A DNA stretch of 64,000 nt, from the NCBI GenBank assembly GCA_037349315.1, contig JBAIAC010000026.1, positions 26,317,501 to 26,381,500 of the forward strand, given 5' to 3'. The translations under genes were made by a program, and so were the position numbers. Of this stretch, positions 11,801-22,474 are shown piece by piece; the first letter of the stretch is position 1, and the number at the start of each line of letters is the position of its first letter. The notes beneath the pieces were generated by a model. That model saw nothing but the letters and a program-made list of their open reading frames with translations, had not been told where the DNA came from and searched no databases. This DNA is from Chelydra serpentina. Taxonomy: Eukaryota > Chordata > Testudines > Chelydridae.

Positions 11801-13009
11801 AGTTTCAGCATTCCCTGCGTTGTGTTTTGTTTTTAAGGTAACACTCTAGATATTAAGGTAGCAAAGAAATCCTTACAAATGAAGAGTTTAATCCATGCAG
11901 ATTTATGTTGCAGAGTTTGCAGAGAGACTGAATCCACTGCTCTGAGATATGAACTACTTATATCCATTTCAATGGATGCTAACTTAGCAATGCTCACATT
12001 TAAAATACCATAGTTGGCATCTAACTTTTTCACTGTTCAAAGACTGTAAGAAAAGAAAGGAAGTCATATATAAGGAGTTCTGCACCAGCACTCCACTACA
12101 CTTGTGTGGGATGCCATACAGGACTAATCGGAGGGATGCAGAAGTTTTATAAATTAAAATGAGTAGGCCTTTAAAAAGACATGATGGGATTCCAGGGAGG
12201 AGCATAATTGCTTTCCCTTTTGGGAGGGGGTGGAAGGGAGTTGCTCAGCTTTCAAAAGTTGTGGAACCATTGGCTTAGTGTTTGCAGAAAGGATGACACC
12301 ATATTTTTATAAGGACACTGGGCATTGTGACTATCTTAAAATCACCTTTTTCATGCTATGTACACTGACACTTTATTGCTTACCTGTTGATTTTGTGCAT
12401 TGCATATTTTAGTGCCGCAATTATCAGAGGACAGAGAATTAATTTTCAGTGTGAGAGAAAAAACTCACCCCAAAGAATAGAGAAATGGACAAAGAAGCTT
12501 TATGTGCTGCAATCAAGAACACTGACAAGGTTCATTAGCAAGCCAGAGAGATACCACCTGGACAAAAGTAAATTGGAAAGAGTAGTGATAATGGTTCTTT
12601 GTCCCACGTACAGTCATGCAACTTGGAATGAATGTATCTGATATATATTTAAGTACTTTCAGTAGCTTTTACATTTTTCAGAAGGACAAATAATGCTGTG
12701 TCCAACTCAACTGCTAAGTTCAAACTCTTTTGTGACTTTCGTCAAATTAAATAATTTCTGTACCTGAAATTTATTGTCTCCCTTTCAGAACAAGGATAGA
12801 TCTTTAATGTAATTATGACCAATTCAATGTTGTTCAGTGGGCAAGAATTTGTTTTCAGAGTGAAACACAGCAAAAGTGAGCAAAGAGAGGAGATCCAGTT
12901 GTTTTGATTAATCAGGTCTTTTCACAACTTGTTTTGCTGCTCGGTGAAAGTATTATACCATTGCCATTGTAAGCTTATGGGTAATTTTCACAGAAATCTA
13001 ACTGTGGGG
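8896..13009. other. Long non-coding stretch, nothing recognised
   Basis: About 4 kb without a repeat or gene that I can name. A purine-rich tract with A runs occupies about 10480-10560. Frames at 9180-9560 and 11098-11415 show no domain, signal peptide or coding-like pattern that I trust. Confidence 0.45.
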
Positions 13010-13212
13010 CCAATGTGGGCTGTGGGAAGTGGCGCGGGCCCAGAGATGTGCTGGCCGCCGCTTCCCGCAGCCCCCATTGGCGTGGGACGGCGAACTGCGG
13101 CCAGTGGGAGCCACAATCGGTCGAACCTGCGGACACGGCAAGTAAACAAACTGGCCCGGCCCTCCAGGAGGCTTACCCTGGCGGGCCGCATGCCAAAGGT
13201 TGCCGATCGCTG
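13010..13212 (-). mobile_element. GC-rich hAT-like element (copy 2, truncated)
   Basis: It shares with copy 1 the CTGGCCGCCGCTTCCCGCAG interior, a GTAAACAAA word, a CTTACCCTGGCGGGCCGC block and the terminus AAAGGTTGCCGATCGCTG at 13212. The other terminus is missing: homology fades at about 13010. Its orientation is opposite to copies 1 and 3, judged from the order of the GTAAACAAA and GCGGGCCGC blocks relative to the shared GC core. Non-coding. Confidence 0.6.
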
Positions 13213-15000
13213 ATCTACAACTATTTCAAGGTTGTAACCACAGAGGAGGAAGAGTAATTATAGAGCATAGTAAAAGAAAATACATAACTAGAAGGAATGG
13301 AATAAAATTAAGACAGTGAAAACTTAGCATAAATATTAGAAAAAAGTTACAGATGGCAGAAAGTGTTGAGCTATGAGATAAACTCTCAAAAGAATTATTT
13401 GGGACATTTTAAAGTATACTGAAAGAGTAATAAATGTAGACTAGGGGAAAATCCTGCATGGGTTGGAGGGCAGACTAGATGACCTAATGTGTCTTCCATT
13501 TCTAGATCATACAACCCTAGCAGACTATGGCCCTAGCATTGCAACAAGCATGTGTTTGCTTAACCTTACACTCATGAATGAAGCAAATAGGACTAGTCAC
13601 AGGTGTGAAGTTAAGCATATGCATATGTTTTTGCAGGATCAAGTCTATGATTGCTATATTGGAACCTGAAATGATTGATTAGTTACTCACAATACTTTTG
13701 GTAGCTGCACTATGGTTAAAGACCCATTACAAATTCATTTGCAGAACAAGTGAGTTTCTCGAGTTGCTGGAATAGATTGATAGGGAATGGGGTGAGGACA
13801 CTCGGCCCTTAAGAGTAATTCATTGACAAAGTTCTGTGGCAAGGGCCAAGAGTCACCTTAGCTGTCATTTTCATTGTCCTGAGGGGTGTGCTTTGAAGGG
13901 AGGAATGCATGTCTATTCACAAAGACTTTCTGCAAGGCTAGGATTTAGAATGTTAGGCCTACAAATGTGTTATCAGCTTCCTAAGGCTGGAAGCTAGGGA
14001 GGGCTATTAGCATAGAAAAAATATTCTAGAGATGCATAATGCACAGAGACTGAAAGAAATCCATACTGAGTGCGTTATTATTTATCTATTATTTATCTGT
14101 TTTACAAATCAATATTAGAAATAGACTTCTGGTGTGACAAAACAGATACACTACGTATCTGTGATATGGAGGAAAAAAAACATATTGAATGTAATTATCT
14201 ACCTCCTGAAGTTGTATTAGAGATAGTACTGACTGAATGTAAACATATACATTATTCATTTAGGACATGATCATGCATTCTTTGCTCCCTCAAATCTCTC
14301 ACTATAGTCAATCTTACTAATCTGATTTGCACCATAGCATTGATACTAAACCAAACAAAATCCTCACAGGCCCAGATTCTCTCTCTCATAAGGGCTGCTT
14401 TGTGTTCAAAGCATCTCTAAAGCCACCACAGCCAGCCATAAGAGATTGCCCTCTATATTGTATGTCCTGCAGTGTCTTGTATGTTCCTTGGCTGCAACTG
14501 AGGATCTGGGCCAATATGTCCTTGGCAATGACGACTGAACTCAACTTGCCCACAGCAATATATACTATAGAACATTATGAGGGAGGGGTGGTGCAGGTTG
14601 TAGAGAAGCAGCTGGAAGACCGAGACCTCCATTTTGGCAATAGCAAGTAGTAATCCTCTGCCTGACTGGGGGTGTGCTCACAGGAGGGTAGGTGCTATGA
14701 TAAGTATCCTTTTCAGCCCAAGGTAACAGGTCCTGCAAATCCTGCTAAAGGGGGGTTTAATTGATGATGATGATGATGAAGAATGTGTGTGTAGCTGACA
14801 TACTTTTAAGGAAGGAACTGATGGATTTGGGGTATTCCACTTTCATATTTTAATTAAGATGCTGATATGCACATTTTACCCACGGCTTTATGAAGAGCCA
14901 GTTTTGGCAAACATGTGCTTCAGACTCAGGAATGTGCCATACTGAAGTGCAGGCACAGGTGTGAGCACATGCAAAGTTGTCTGTGTTCTTAGTAATGTCT
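13213..15000. other. Non-coding DNA, nothing recognised
   Basis: AT-rich DNA with a short (GAT)n run near 14762-14779. No recognisable coding or repeat content. Confidence 0.45.
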
Positions 15001-15505
15001 CTGGCGGGGTGGTGGTGTGGGCAGGGCAAAGGTGATGCTGGGGCAGTGCTTCCAGGCCTGGCCCACCCCAACTCCCCAAGGTGGCCGGGCCAGGCTGGGT
15101 GCTGGGTTCGTCTCATTCTCCTCCCCTCCCGCCTCCAGCAGCCCCATTCCCAGCACCCGGAAACGGGGATACATACCTCAAACTCCAAGCTGCCGGCGAT
15201 GGGGCACGTGCCGCAGCTGGAGCCCAGCCACAGGAGGAATGTGAGGAGGAGAAGAGGGCCAGAAGCAGCCAGAGAGATGTGCCCCACGACCCCTCAACAG
15301 CCACCCGCTGAGCGCTTGCGAGTCGCGCTAGTTCGTCCCCAGCTCTGACCCGGCCAATGAGAGCTGCGCCTGCGGGCGGGGCAGCGGCGCAGCATGGAGG
15401 CTAGCCAACCGCACTGTCAACAGCCCGGTCAGCAGTGCTGACCGGAGCCACCAGGATCCCTTTTCGACCATGTGTTCCTGTCGAAAACCGGACACCCGAT
15501 CACCC
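15001..15505 (-). promoter_or_regulatory. CpG-rich block with promoter-like and first-exon-like traits
   Basis: CpG density rises sharply against the AT-rich surroundings. On the minus strand there is a CCCCGCCCGC GC-box-like site and a CATTGGCC CCAAT-box-like site near 15350-15380. Next comes an open frame (from 15287) encoding a hydrophobic LLLLTFLLWLG segment followed by SSCGTC, like a signal peptide. The frame then reaches GAG|GTATGT, a good splice donor, near 15175. There is no in-frame ATG: the frame opens at a GTG preceded by a stop. It may be a decayed first exon and promoter, an exon whose ATG lies in an upstream exon, or just GC-rich repeat DNA. I do not recognise the peptide. Confidence 0.3.
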
Positions 15506-15507
15506 TA
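15409..15507 (-). mobile_element. Terminal part of a GC-rich DNA element
   Basis: On the minus strand this begins ATAGGGTGATCGGGTGTCCG, continues GTTTTCGAC and then GGTCGAAAAGGGATCC, so the words TTTTCGAC and GTCGAAAA can pair. It next reads GGTCAGCACTGCTGACCGG, itself a palindrome. The 'AGGGTGAyC' start resembles the terminus of the element at 63008-63135. I recognise this as the end of a common turtle-type DNA element. The opposite terminus is not visible, so the extent into the CpG block is unknown. Confidence 0.5.
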
Positions 15508-16626
15508 TGTAGGGCAGAACCCTTCATACCACTGATTTGTGGGGCTTTATGCACAGGAATAAGTATTACAGCCCCCTACATGTGCTTCTACTGGGCATTC
15601 TTGTCTACTGTTCTCCTAATTTGTTGTTAATAAGGTTAGGTCTAGATTGCCTGTATATGTGTAGGCCTCACATTGCACCTGTCTCCACAGAATCGCCCAA
15701 GTGTCACGTATACTAACCCAGCTGAGAATTAGAAGTGTATCCCCAAAACCTCCCTTCAATCTTTGCTTATGCCTTAGAGTTAAAAAAAATCCTCAACTTC
15801 AGTGAAAGCAGCATGGATGCAACAAAATGTCTAATACAACAACAAATGCCCCCTGAATCAACCAAGGTCAATTATCAGTACTTATCACTTCTGAGACTAA
15901 CATTTTGCCCCGTTGCATTGAACAGCTTTTGCTGCCACTGCCAACTTGTCTCCAATTTACAGAGAAAGGCATGAGAAATGAAATTTGAATCTATATCCAG
16001 ATTTCAGACAGTCTAAAGTTTGAGAATATTTGAATTAGGGTTGGGTTCAGCCTACTGACCAGCTGTGACATTCAGCTGCGGATTTGCACTGGGTTCACAG
16101 CAATGTTTAGTTTGGTGGGGTTGGAAGTTGATATTTGGATCTTGGCTTTTGTTTAGGGCCTATCTTATTTTATTTGTCAAAGTTGGAAGTATGATAGTAT
16201 TACATAAACCACACCACCAGTTTGGCTCTTAAATCACTTTGCTGTCTATAATGGATGTAATAAATGTTTCCGTATTCCTGTAGTACAAAAAATGGCTGAG
16301 GCAGTTGTATCCATTTGGCAATGGAATTCACTTGACTGTGATGTATGGCACACTTGTTATTTATTTGCAGAGGCTAGAAGGCAAATGCACTATACAAAAA
16401 TAGTTCTTTAATGTAAAGCATTAAATTAAAAGCTTACCCTCAGGATTTTAACTGCCAGTAGAAGTAAATGGATGCCTGAGATAACAGAGGAGCTGTTACC
16501 ATTTAAAAATATGTTGCTTCTTTTTAAACCTTTTTATTTAACAGCCGATTTCCCCCTCTTTTACTTCAGGGTTATATATGCTGAAGACTTCCCCCAAATG
16601 TTTACATACCTTTAGGCATATCGGGA
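15508..16626. other. Non-coding DNA, nothing recognised
   Basis: No coding or repeat content that I can support. Confidence 0.45.
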
Positions 16627-16712
16627 CTGATTCTGATCTCATTTACTTTGATGTAAATCATGAGTAACTCTACTGAGGTCAATGGAGTTACCCCAGGTTA
16701 TGTAATACCAGA
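16627..16712. repeat. Ancient palindromic interspersed repeat
   Basis: Segments TTTGATGTAAATCATGAGTA and ACTGAGGTCAATGGAGTTAC follow a GATTCTGATCTCATTTAC start. This is the pattern of an old amniote repeat built around 'GAAGTCAATGG'. The copy is diverged. Confidence 0.5.
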
Positions 16713-16738
16713 ATAATTAACTTCTGTGGCAGGTCCTT

Positions 16739-16935
16739 ATGTGATCCCACTTACCATAGAACCTGAGCACCTCACAAGCTTTAATGTATTTATCCTCACA
16801 ACATCAGGTAGGGAAGATGGGGAACTGAGGCACAGAGTAGCTAAATGATTTGCCAAAGGTCATACAGAAAGCCTTTGTCAGAACAGTGCCTGAACCACTA
16901 GAGAACCCTTCCTCTTCAGATGAACTTGCTCTATT
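16739..16935. repeat. MIR-like / CORE-SINE-type ancient repeat
   Basis: The words GATGGGGAACTGAGGCACAG, GATTTGCCAAAGGTCATACA and, before them, TTTATCCTCACAAC are the antisense core known from MIR-type SINEs ('aaactgaggcacagagagg...cttgcccaaggtcacacag'). The copy is diverged, as expected for an element predating amniote radiations. No box A or B remains to define a promoter. Confidence 0.6.
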
Positions 16936-17219
16936 GCTGTAAGATGAAATGCTGAAGCTGTGGCATATCAGACCAACATTTTCCAATAGGTCAGTAACCT
17001 GGACTCTTTGGGGGGCAAAAGGAGGGGAGGGAGGGGACAGTTTCAAAAGTGAGGAGGTGTTAAATCAAAAGTATTAATGGAGAATATTGAATGGAAGGAG
17101 ATACCGTTGCCTATCATGCTAATTAAGATTGTCTCATTGTTTTCTTGTACTCCCATGTATACGTATCTGTATCCATATGAACATCAGATGGACAATTTCT
17201 ATAGCTGGTCAAAAGAAAA

Positions 17220-17870
17220 CCCATGAAATAAAGTTGTTTGTTTTTATAGTATTCAGCATGAAACCATTGATGGTTTTTCATGACATTTTCATATTTTATT
17301 TGAACCATTTCCATAATGATTTTCATGACTATTTTCATACAAAATTTTAATTTAAAAAGATCACAGAAAATTTCACCAAAAATGAAAAATATTGATAGTT
17401 TTTTTTTAAAAAAATTGCAGTTTAGAAATAAAAGAAGCATTTCTTGATGAAAAAGCTTTTCATTCAAAAAAAAATTATTTATCTCAACTGATTAATAGAA
17501 CTGGTCAGAAATTTTCCAATGGAACGCTTTTCTGATTTGCTGAAATCAGTATGTTCTATGCAAACATGTCAGTTTTGATAAAATAGCTCACCCGCCTCCC
17601 TGGTTCTCAACAGCCCACCTAGCAGGCTGCTGGGGAGCCCAGACTTCTATGCTCCTGGATCTTTGGCAGCTTGCCTGGCAGGATAATGGGGAACTGGGAA
17701 CTTGAAAGCCCCAACTCCTAAGATCCCAGTCTCCACACGTCCTTGACAGCTTGCTGGGTTGGGGAGCTGGGAGAGGGGTCCAGATTTCTTTTAAAAATTG
17801 GAAAATTATGAAACTCTCTCTCTGGAAGAAAATTTCACACATCCAACTTTTGGGTCCAATTCAGAACAAT
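17220..17870. repeat. AT-rich interspersed repeat family, diverged copy
   Basis: Dense in words such as TTTTCATGAC, AAAATTTC and GAAAAATATTG, with GAACTGGTCAGAAATTTTCC at 17500-17519. A GC-richer interior runs to about 17770, then GGAAAATTATGAAACTCTC. The opposite strand of 44770-44990 matches its 17520-17800 part in order: GCTGAAATCAG, the CCCAG/CTTCC interior, and a TTGGAAA word. Probably a palindromic non-autonomous DNA element; boundaries are approximate. Confidence 0.4.
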
Positions 17871-18204
17871 ATCTTTTGGAAATACAAAAATGTATTAATA
17901 TTCTCAAGACCTTTAGTTACAGCTTGAACAAAAGTGGTAGTTTAGCATTGTGTATACCCTAAAATAATTCACCCATTTTATTCAATTGCCATTGAGCTCT
18001 CAATGCTCAGTCCTTAGTTGGTTAATGTCCATTGACTAAACTGGGGTGTTGTCAAAGTAAGGTCCTTAGGATTTGATCCTTTGCTAATAATACTTGAATA
18101 CAGTCTCTAACACTGAACACCTGCCTTCCTCATGAGATTTGAACTACTCTATATTTGTAGATATGTGACTGTTCAAGAATGTTGATTGATCAGCCCTTGA
18201 AACC

Positions 18205-19185
18205 TATATGCAGCTATGAAAAAGGCTAATGCAGTACTAGGATGAATCAGGCGAGGTATTTCCAGTAGAGACAGGGAAGTGTTAGTACCATTATACAAGG
18301 CACTGGTGAGACCTCATCTGGAATGCTGAGTGCAGTTCTGGTCTCCCATGTTTAAGAAAAATGAATTAAAAATGGAACAAGTGCAGAGACTGGCCAGTAG
18401 GATAATCAGGGTAATGGAAAACCAGTCTTATGAGAGGAGACTCAAAGAGCTTGGCTTGTTTAGCCTAACCAAAAGAAGGCAAGGGGGAGATATGATTGCT
18501 CTCTATAAATACATTAGAGAGATAAATACCAGGTAGGGAGAGGAGTGGCACAAGAACAAATGGATATAAACTGGCCATCAATTAAATTAGGCTTGAAATT
18601 AGACAAGGTTTCCAATCAGAAAAGGTAAGTTGTAGAACAGCCTTCCAAAGGAAGTAGTGGGGGCAAAAACCTAACTGGCTTCAAGACACAGCTTGATAAG
18701 TTTATGGATGGGGATGGTATGATGAGACTGCCTACAATGGCATGCAGCCGATTTGCAATTGCTATTAGCAAATATCCCCAAAGGTTGTTGATGGGACACT
18801 AGATTGGGAGGACTGAGTGTTAGAGAGAATTATTTCCCAGGTATCTGGCTGGTGGGTCTTGCACATATGCTGAGGTCTAACTGATTGCCATATTTGGGAT
18901 CAGGAAGCAATTTTCCTCTGGGTCAGATTGGGAGAGATCCTGGGGGGTTTTCATGTTCCTCTGCAGCATGGGGCTGGGTCACTTGCCATTTTAAGCTAGT
19001 GTAAATGGTGGGTTTTATGTAACTTGAAGTCTTTAAATCATGATTTGAGGATTTCAGTAACTCGTCCAGAGGTTAGGAATTAGCCAGAGGTTATAGGAGT
19101 GGGTGGGTGAGGTTCTGTGGCCTATAATGTGCAGAAGGTCAGTCTAGGTGACCATGATGGTCCCTTCTGACCTTAGTCTATGAAA
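18205..19185 (+). mobile_element. CR1 LINE, 3' end (5'-truncated)
   Basis: The plus strand encodes the C-terminal end of a CR1 reverse transcriptase followed by the long CR1 3' UTR. It ends at ATGATGGTCCCTTCTGACCT, the typical 3' terminus in turtles, near 19170. CR1 copies are usually 5'-truncated as here. No flanking duplication was found, as expected because CR1 often leaves none. The element is dead, with stops inside the frame. Confidence 0.85.
18212..18536 (+). pseudogene. CR1 reverse transcriptase C-terminus, decayed
   Basis: The frame reads KKANAVLG, a stop, then PLYKALVRPHLE and a TGA (18327-18329) where the family usually has a residue of the YCVQFWS motif. VQFWSP, RRLKELGLFSLTKRRQGGD and MIALYKYI follow. 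This is the conserved thumb-side end of CR1 reverse transcriptases. The two stops show a dead copy. The frame ends at about 18536, before the 3' UTR. Confidence 0.8.
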
Positions 19186-20154
19186 AATAGCTAATTACTG
19201 TAGCATACCTTTATTGATCATTCCCCTCATCTCCAGGTCTCACTCAAGATAGGGATTACAAAACTGCAGGTATATAAGCAAATATAATTACTTTTGAGTA
19301 GTTTTAGTATTAGCAGAATAAAACAAACAGAGTTTTGACATAAAATAAAGAAATATTGAATTATTACTATGGTGCTTGAAACATTCTGTTGATACAATCA
19401 TTTCTGAGTTGCACTGGAATTTCTATGCCTATAGAATTCTATATACAAAGCTTAGGAATTCATCAGTTGTTTGGAATATGACCCTTCCCTCAACATTCTT
19501 TCTTGATTGCAAACAATAAAATTTAATATTGAGGTTAGACGAGCAATCTAATTAACATTAAAAAGCCTGCATCACATAATGGGATTACTGCATGAAACAT
19601 ATTTTGCCCCCCTGCACTTAAAAACTTCATTTTCAGATCTTTTATTTAGAATGTAAAAATACCACACAGGTGTCCCATTGCCATTTACTAAAAGGAAGGG
19701 GAAAGGTTACTTCTTGCAGATTGTCTATTTGCTAAATTATCAGTAAAAATATGTATAATGAATTCTCCATATTATTTTCCTCCATAATCAGGGTTCCTAG
19801 TGGAGATGCTCAGCCAGAGGAAAGCAGCATATCTCTTTTAGGTAAAGATTCTACCAACATCCTGAGGAATAGGGCTGTGTGATTAATCGTACTCATCTCC
19901 ACCTGCACTGACACCAACAATTATAACTACTCAGACCCTGAGTGTCAGTGTCTTTACACCCTGAACATTATTTTCAGTTTACTGACTGGCTGTTTGCCTC
20001 ACCCTCCTCCTGCCCTTTTTATTCACAGCACCTCCACTGCTGGATTTCCATGCTCCTCTGCAACATTTTCTCTCTCTCCTCACCTTCCAATCTCTCTCTT
20101 CTCATCTCTACCGGCCCATAATAAATACAAAGGAATGAATGAAGTCTTTTTGCC
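19186..20154. other. Non-coding DNA, nothing recognised
   Basis: AT-rich DNA. No coding or repeat content that I can name. Confidence 0.45.
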
Positions 20155-20290
20155 TTGTTTAGATTGTAAACTCTTTGGGGAAAGGACTGTGTCTTCCTAC
20201 ACGGCTTGTAAGTCATCTAACAGCGTGGGGCCCAAATAGAACTGGGGCATTTGAGCACTACCAGAGTATAAACAAACAAATAACAATGAT
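20155..20290 (+). repeat. Ancient LINE/SINE 3' tail repeat
   Basis: GATTGTAAACTCTTTGGGG, AAAGGACTGTGTCTTC and GGGGCCCAAATAGAACTGG, ending in an A-rich stretch with AACAATGATGAAG. This is the pattern of an old, widely dispersed amniote tail resembling L2/CR1-type 3' ends ('gattgtaagctctttggggcaggga'). The block at 33225-33340 is the reverse complement of the same family, and 42325-42425 may be a third copy. Confidence 0.6.
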
Positions 20291-20639
20291 GAAGAGAGAA
20301 TCTTGCTGAACTAAAGCCCAATCAATTCCTACTGCATTTAGTGGGAAGAGTTGAAGTGATTTTAACATGCCTAGGAAAAGGGTGAATGATTGTAACAGAA
20401 GCATTAAACTAGTGGCATTAGGTGCGGGGGGGTGGGGGGAGACAGCTGGAGATTAGAGTTTGTTAAAACATTTCCACCCAGAAGGAGATTTTGACCCCCA
20501 AAAAATCACCCAGAAATCTTTTAGCCAAAAATATTTTTACCATTTTCTGACCATCTCCAATAAAGATAAAAGCAGCTGTGACTCTGTTGTTGACTGATTT
20601 TTAATCTGGCCAGGAAATCAGCCTAGATTCGCCTCCTTG
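20291..20639. other. Non-coding DNA, nothing recognised
   Basis: Contains a short G-rich run near 20425-20440. No gene or repeat that I can name. Confidence 0.4.
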
Positions 20640-21358
20640 TCCCACATCTGTTATCAGGTTGTTAGCCCCAAAGAAAACTTACAAGGATAAGGTAAACATA
20701 AAATAACAGCTTTATTTATTACACAACAGTTAAAACAGTAACAAAGGGATAAACACTAAAGACTTCCAAACTATAACTATAGAGGACCAAATACAAACCC
20801 AGCTATGGCTGTAACAACCCGGGGCTTAAAGCCCTGACCCAGAACTATATACAGGGCAGGTGATCAGAGCATAGATGTCTGTTTACCATATCTTACAGCT
20901 TGGTTACAGACACCCACTGACATGACAGGATGAAGCACCAGATGCAGGCAGTGACAGCAGGCTCCTGTGGATGGGACCTCCAAACAGGTAAGCTGACAAC
21001 TTTGTTCTTCTCTTCACAGGCCTTCCTCCCTGCACTGTCATGTGTGAACTGAAACCACAGGATGGCAGATGGACAGCTATCCTCGCATGCAGGTATATAT
21101 CCTACCCCAGCAACCCATAGTGTGGTACCTGTCTGCCTCTCAGATGGGCTGTCCTGTGTGACTGGAGGGCTGTACTTTTATACTGCCTTGTTACTTAGCA
21201 GATTATCAGTCACATGGCCTGCCTCTTTTCCCATCTTTAGCAAAAAGGGCACCAAAGGGTGGGGAAGAAGGGCACCAAACATGGATTCCCAACAACAACC
21301 AAGGGAAATCCAAGATGGCTAACTGTAAAAATGGAAAAATAAGGAAAGTTCCCCTACA
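20640..21358 (-). mobile_element. LTR-like unit, minus orientation
   Basis: On the minus strand a TATAAAAG box (21175-21182) is followed about 460 bp later by AATAAA signals (20711-20720). That is the promoter and polyadenylation order of an LTR. The right edge is probably CCCCTACA at 21358 (minus start TGTAGGGG). The left edge is unclear. It abuts the LTR at 21360-22474 but shares no obvious sequence with it, so they are two different families or one is a misjudged internal region. Confidence 0.45.
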
Positions 21359-21359
21359 C

Positions 21360-22474
21360 TGTGACATAACCCAGGGTACAATCTGGCCTAATGGACAGCT
21401 GTGTCCCCTGAATTCCGCAACCTCAGGTGCTTTTACACTGCTTTGCTGTGAGAGCAACCACACCCTGTCTGCTCACACACAGCCTCCAGTATGTAAATCA
21501 CTTCCAGCTATACTGTCTGAGTGCTACAGCCAGCCACTCATGAGTTACACTACAGAGAAACACCTGCAAACTCCCTGCCCCAGACTTTCCCCCAGAAATG
21601 TGTATCTTGGACACCCTGCTGGACAATACAAGCTCAAATAAAGTCTGTCATTTATTAATAGAAAATGATATCCACAAATCTTGTTATCCCAAATGGAGTT
21701 TCCCCAAACACTTCAGTCCAAACACACTGGTGTAGATAAAACAACAAAACAATATATTAACTATAGGAAGATAGATTTTAAGTGACTACACATAATGAGA
21801 CATGTGAGTCAAAATTGATTACAAAGAAATAAAAGGTAAAACACAACTAACACCTAACTTTGCTTTGTATTCACTTAACAAGTTAAGGTATCTCTCACCA
21901 CATGTTCCAGTAGTCTGACTGGCTGAACCTCTTTCAGTCTGGATCTCCCCCCACTCCAATGCCGTTTTGTTTGTTCTTCAGGGGTTGATGATTCTGTGGG
22001 TACAGAGCAAGGGAGAGATGATTTGGGGCATCTGCCTCTCCTTTTATATCCCTTTCTTTTGTACAAGAATAATTTCCAGCTGATATTCAGGACACAAAAA
22101 GTTGGTGTGGCCAGCAACCTTAAGCTGCTTCTTTGTCAAAATGTAGATCTTTTGGCCACAACCTGTTTCCTGTGGAATAGTGGCCACTTAATCAGGTGAT
22201 GATCCCTTTGATTCCATTGACACCTGGCTGAGGCATTGACTAGCTTTTAGTCTCTGGGTAATTTGTTTGTGACTGCCTTCCAAAACATGTTGAAACATGT
22301 CCCAGTAATATCACACAGTGGCATCTTACATACAATGTTGCCACACATATTTTACCAGGACAATAATGATCAGCAAATCATGAGTTTTCAAATGATACCT
22401 TTCACAACATGCTTTGTATAAAATGTAACATAGTTAATGTAGGAGGGGTGAAGATAGGGGTACAGACAGTCACA
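21360..22474 (-). mobile_element. LTR of an endogenous-retrovirus-type element, minus orientation
   Basis: The plus strand runs from TGTGACATAACC to GACAGTCACA, giving TG...CA ends with the inverted repeat TGTGAC/GTCACA. On the minus strand a GATATAAAAG box (22041-22050) precedes an AATAAA (21651-21656), the order expected for U3-R. No primer-binding site or polypurine tract adjoins it, so it is probably a solo LTR. I found no matching 5-bp duplication (TACAC against GGATT); the neighbouring LTR-like unit may have disturbed the left flank. No coding content. Confidence 0.65.

Noticed and set aside
14850..15287. 145-codon minus-strand frame as a real gene
   Set aside because: It opens at GTG with a stop just upstream and no ATG. 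Beyond the likely splice donor near 15175 it is proline/cysteine-rich GC-driven translation. Only the first part is kept, as a weak exon hint.
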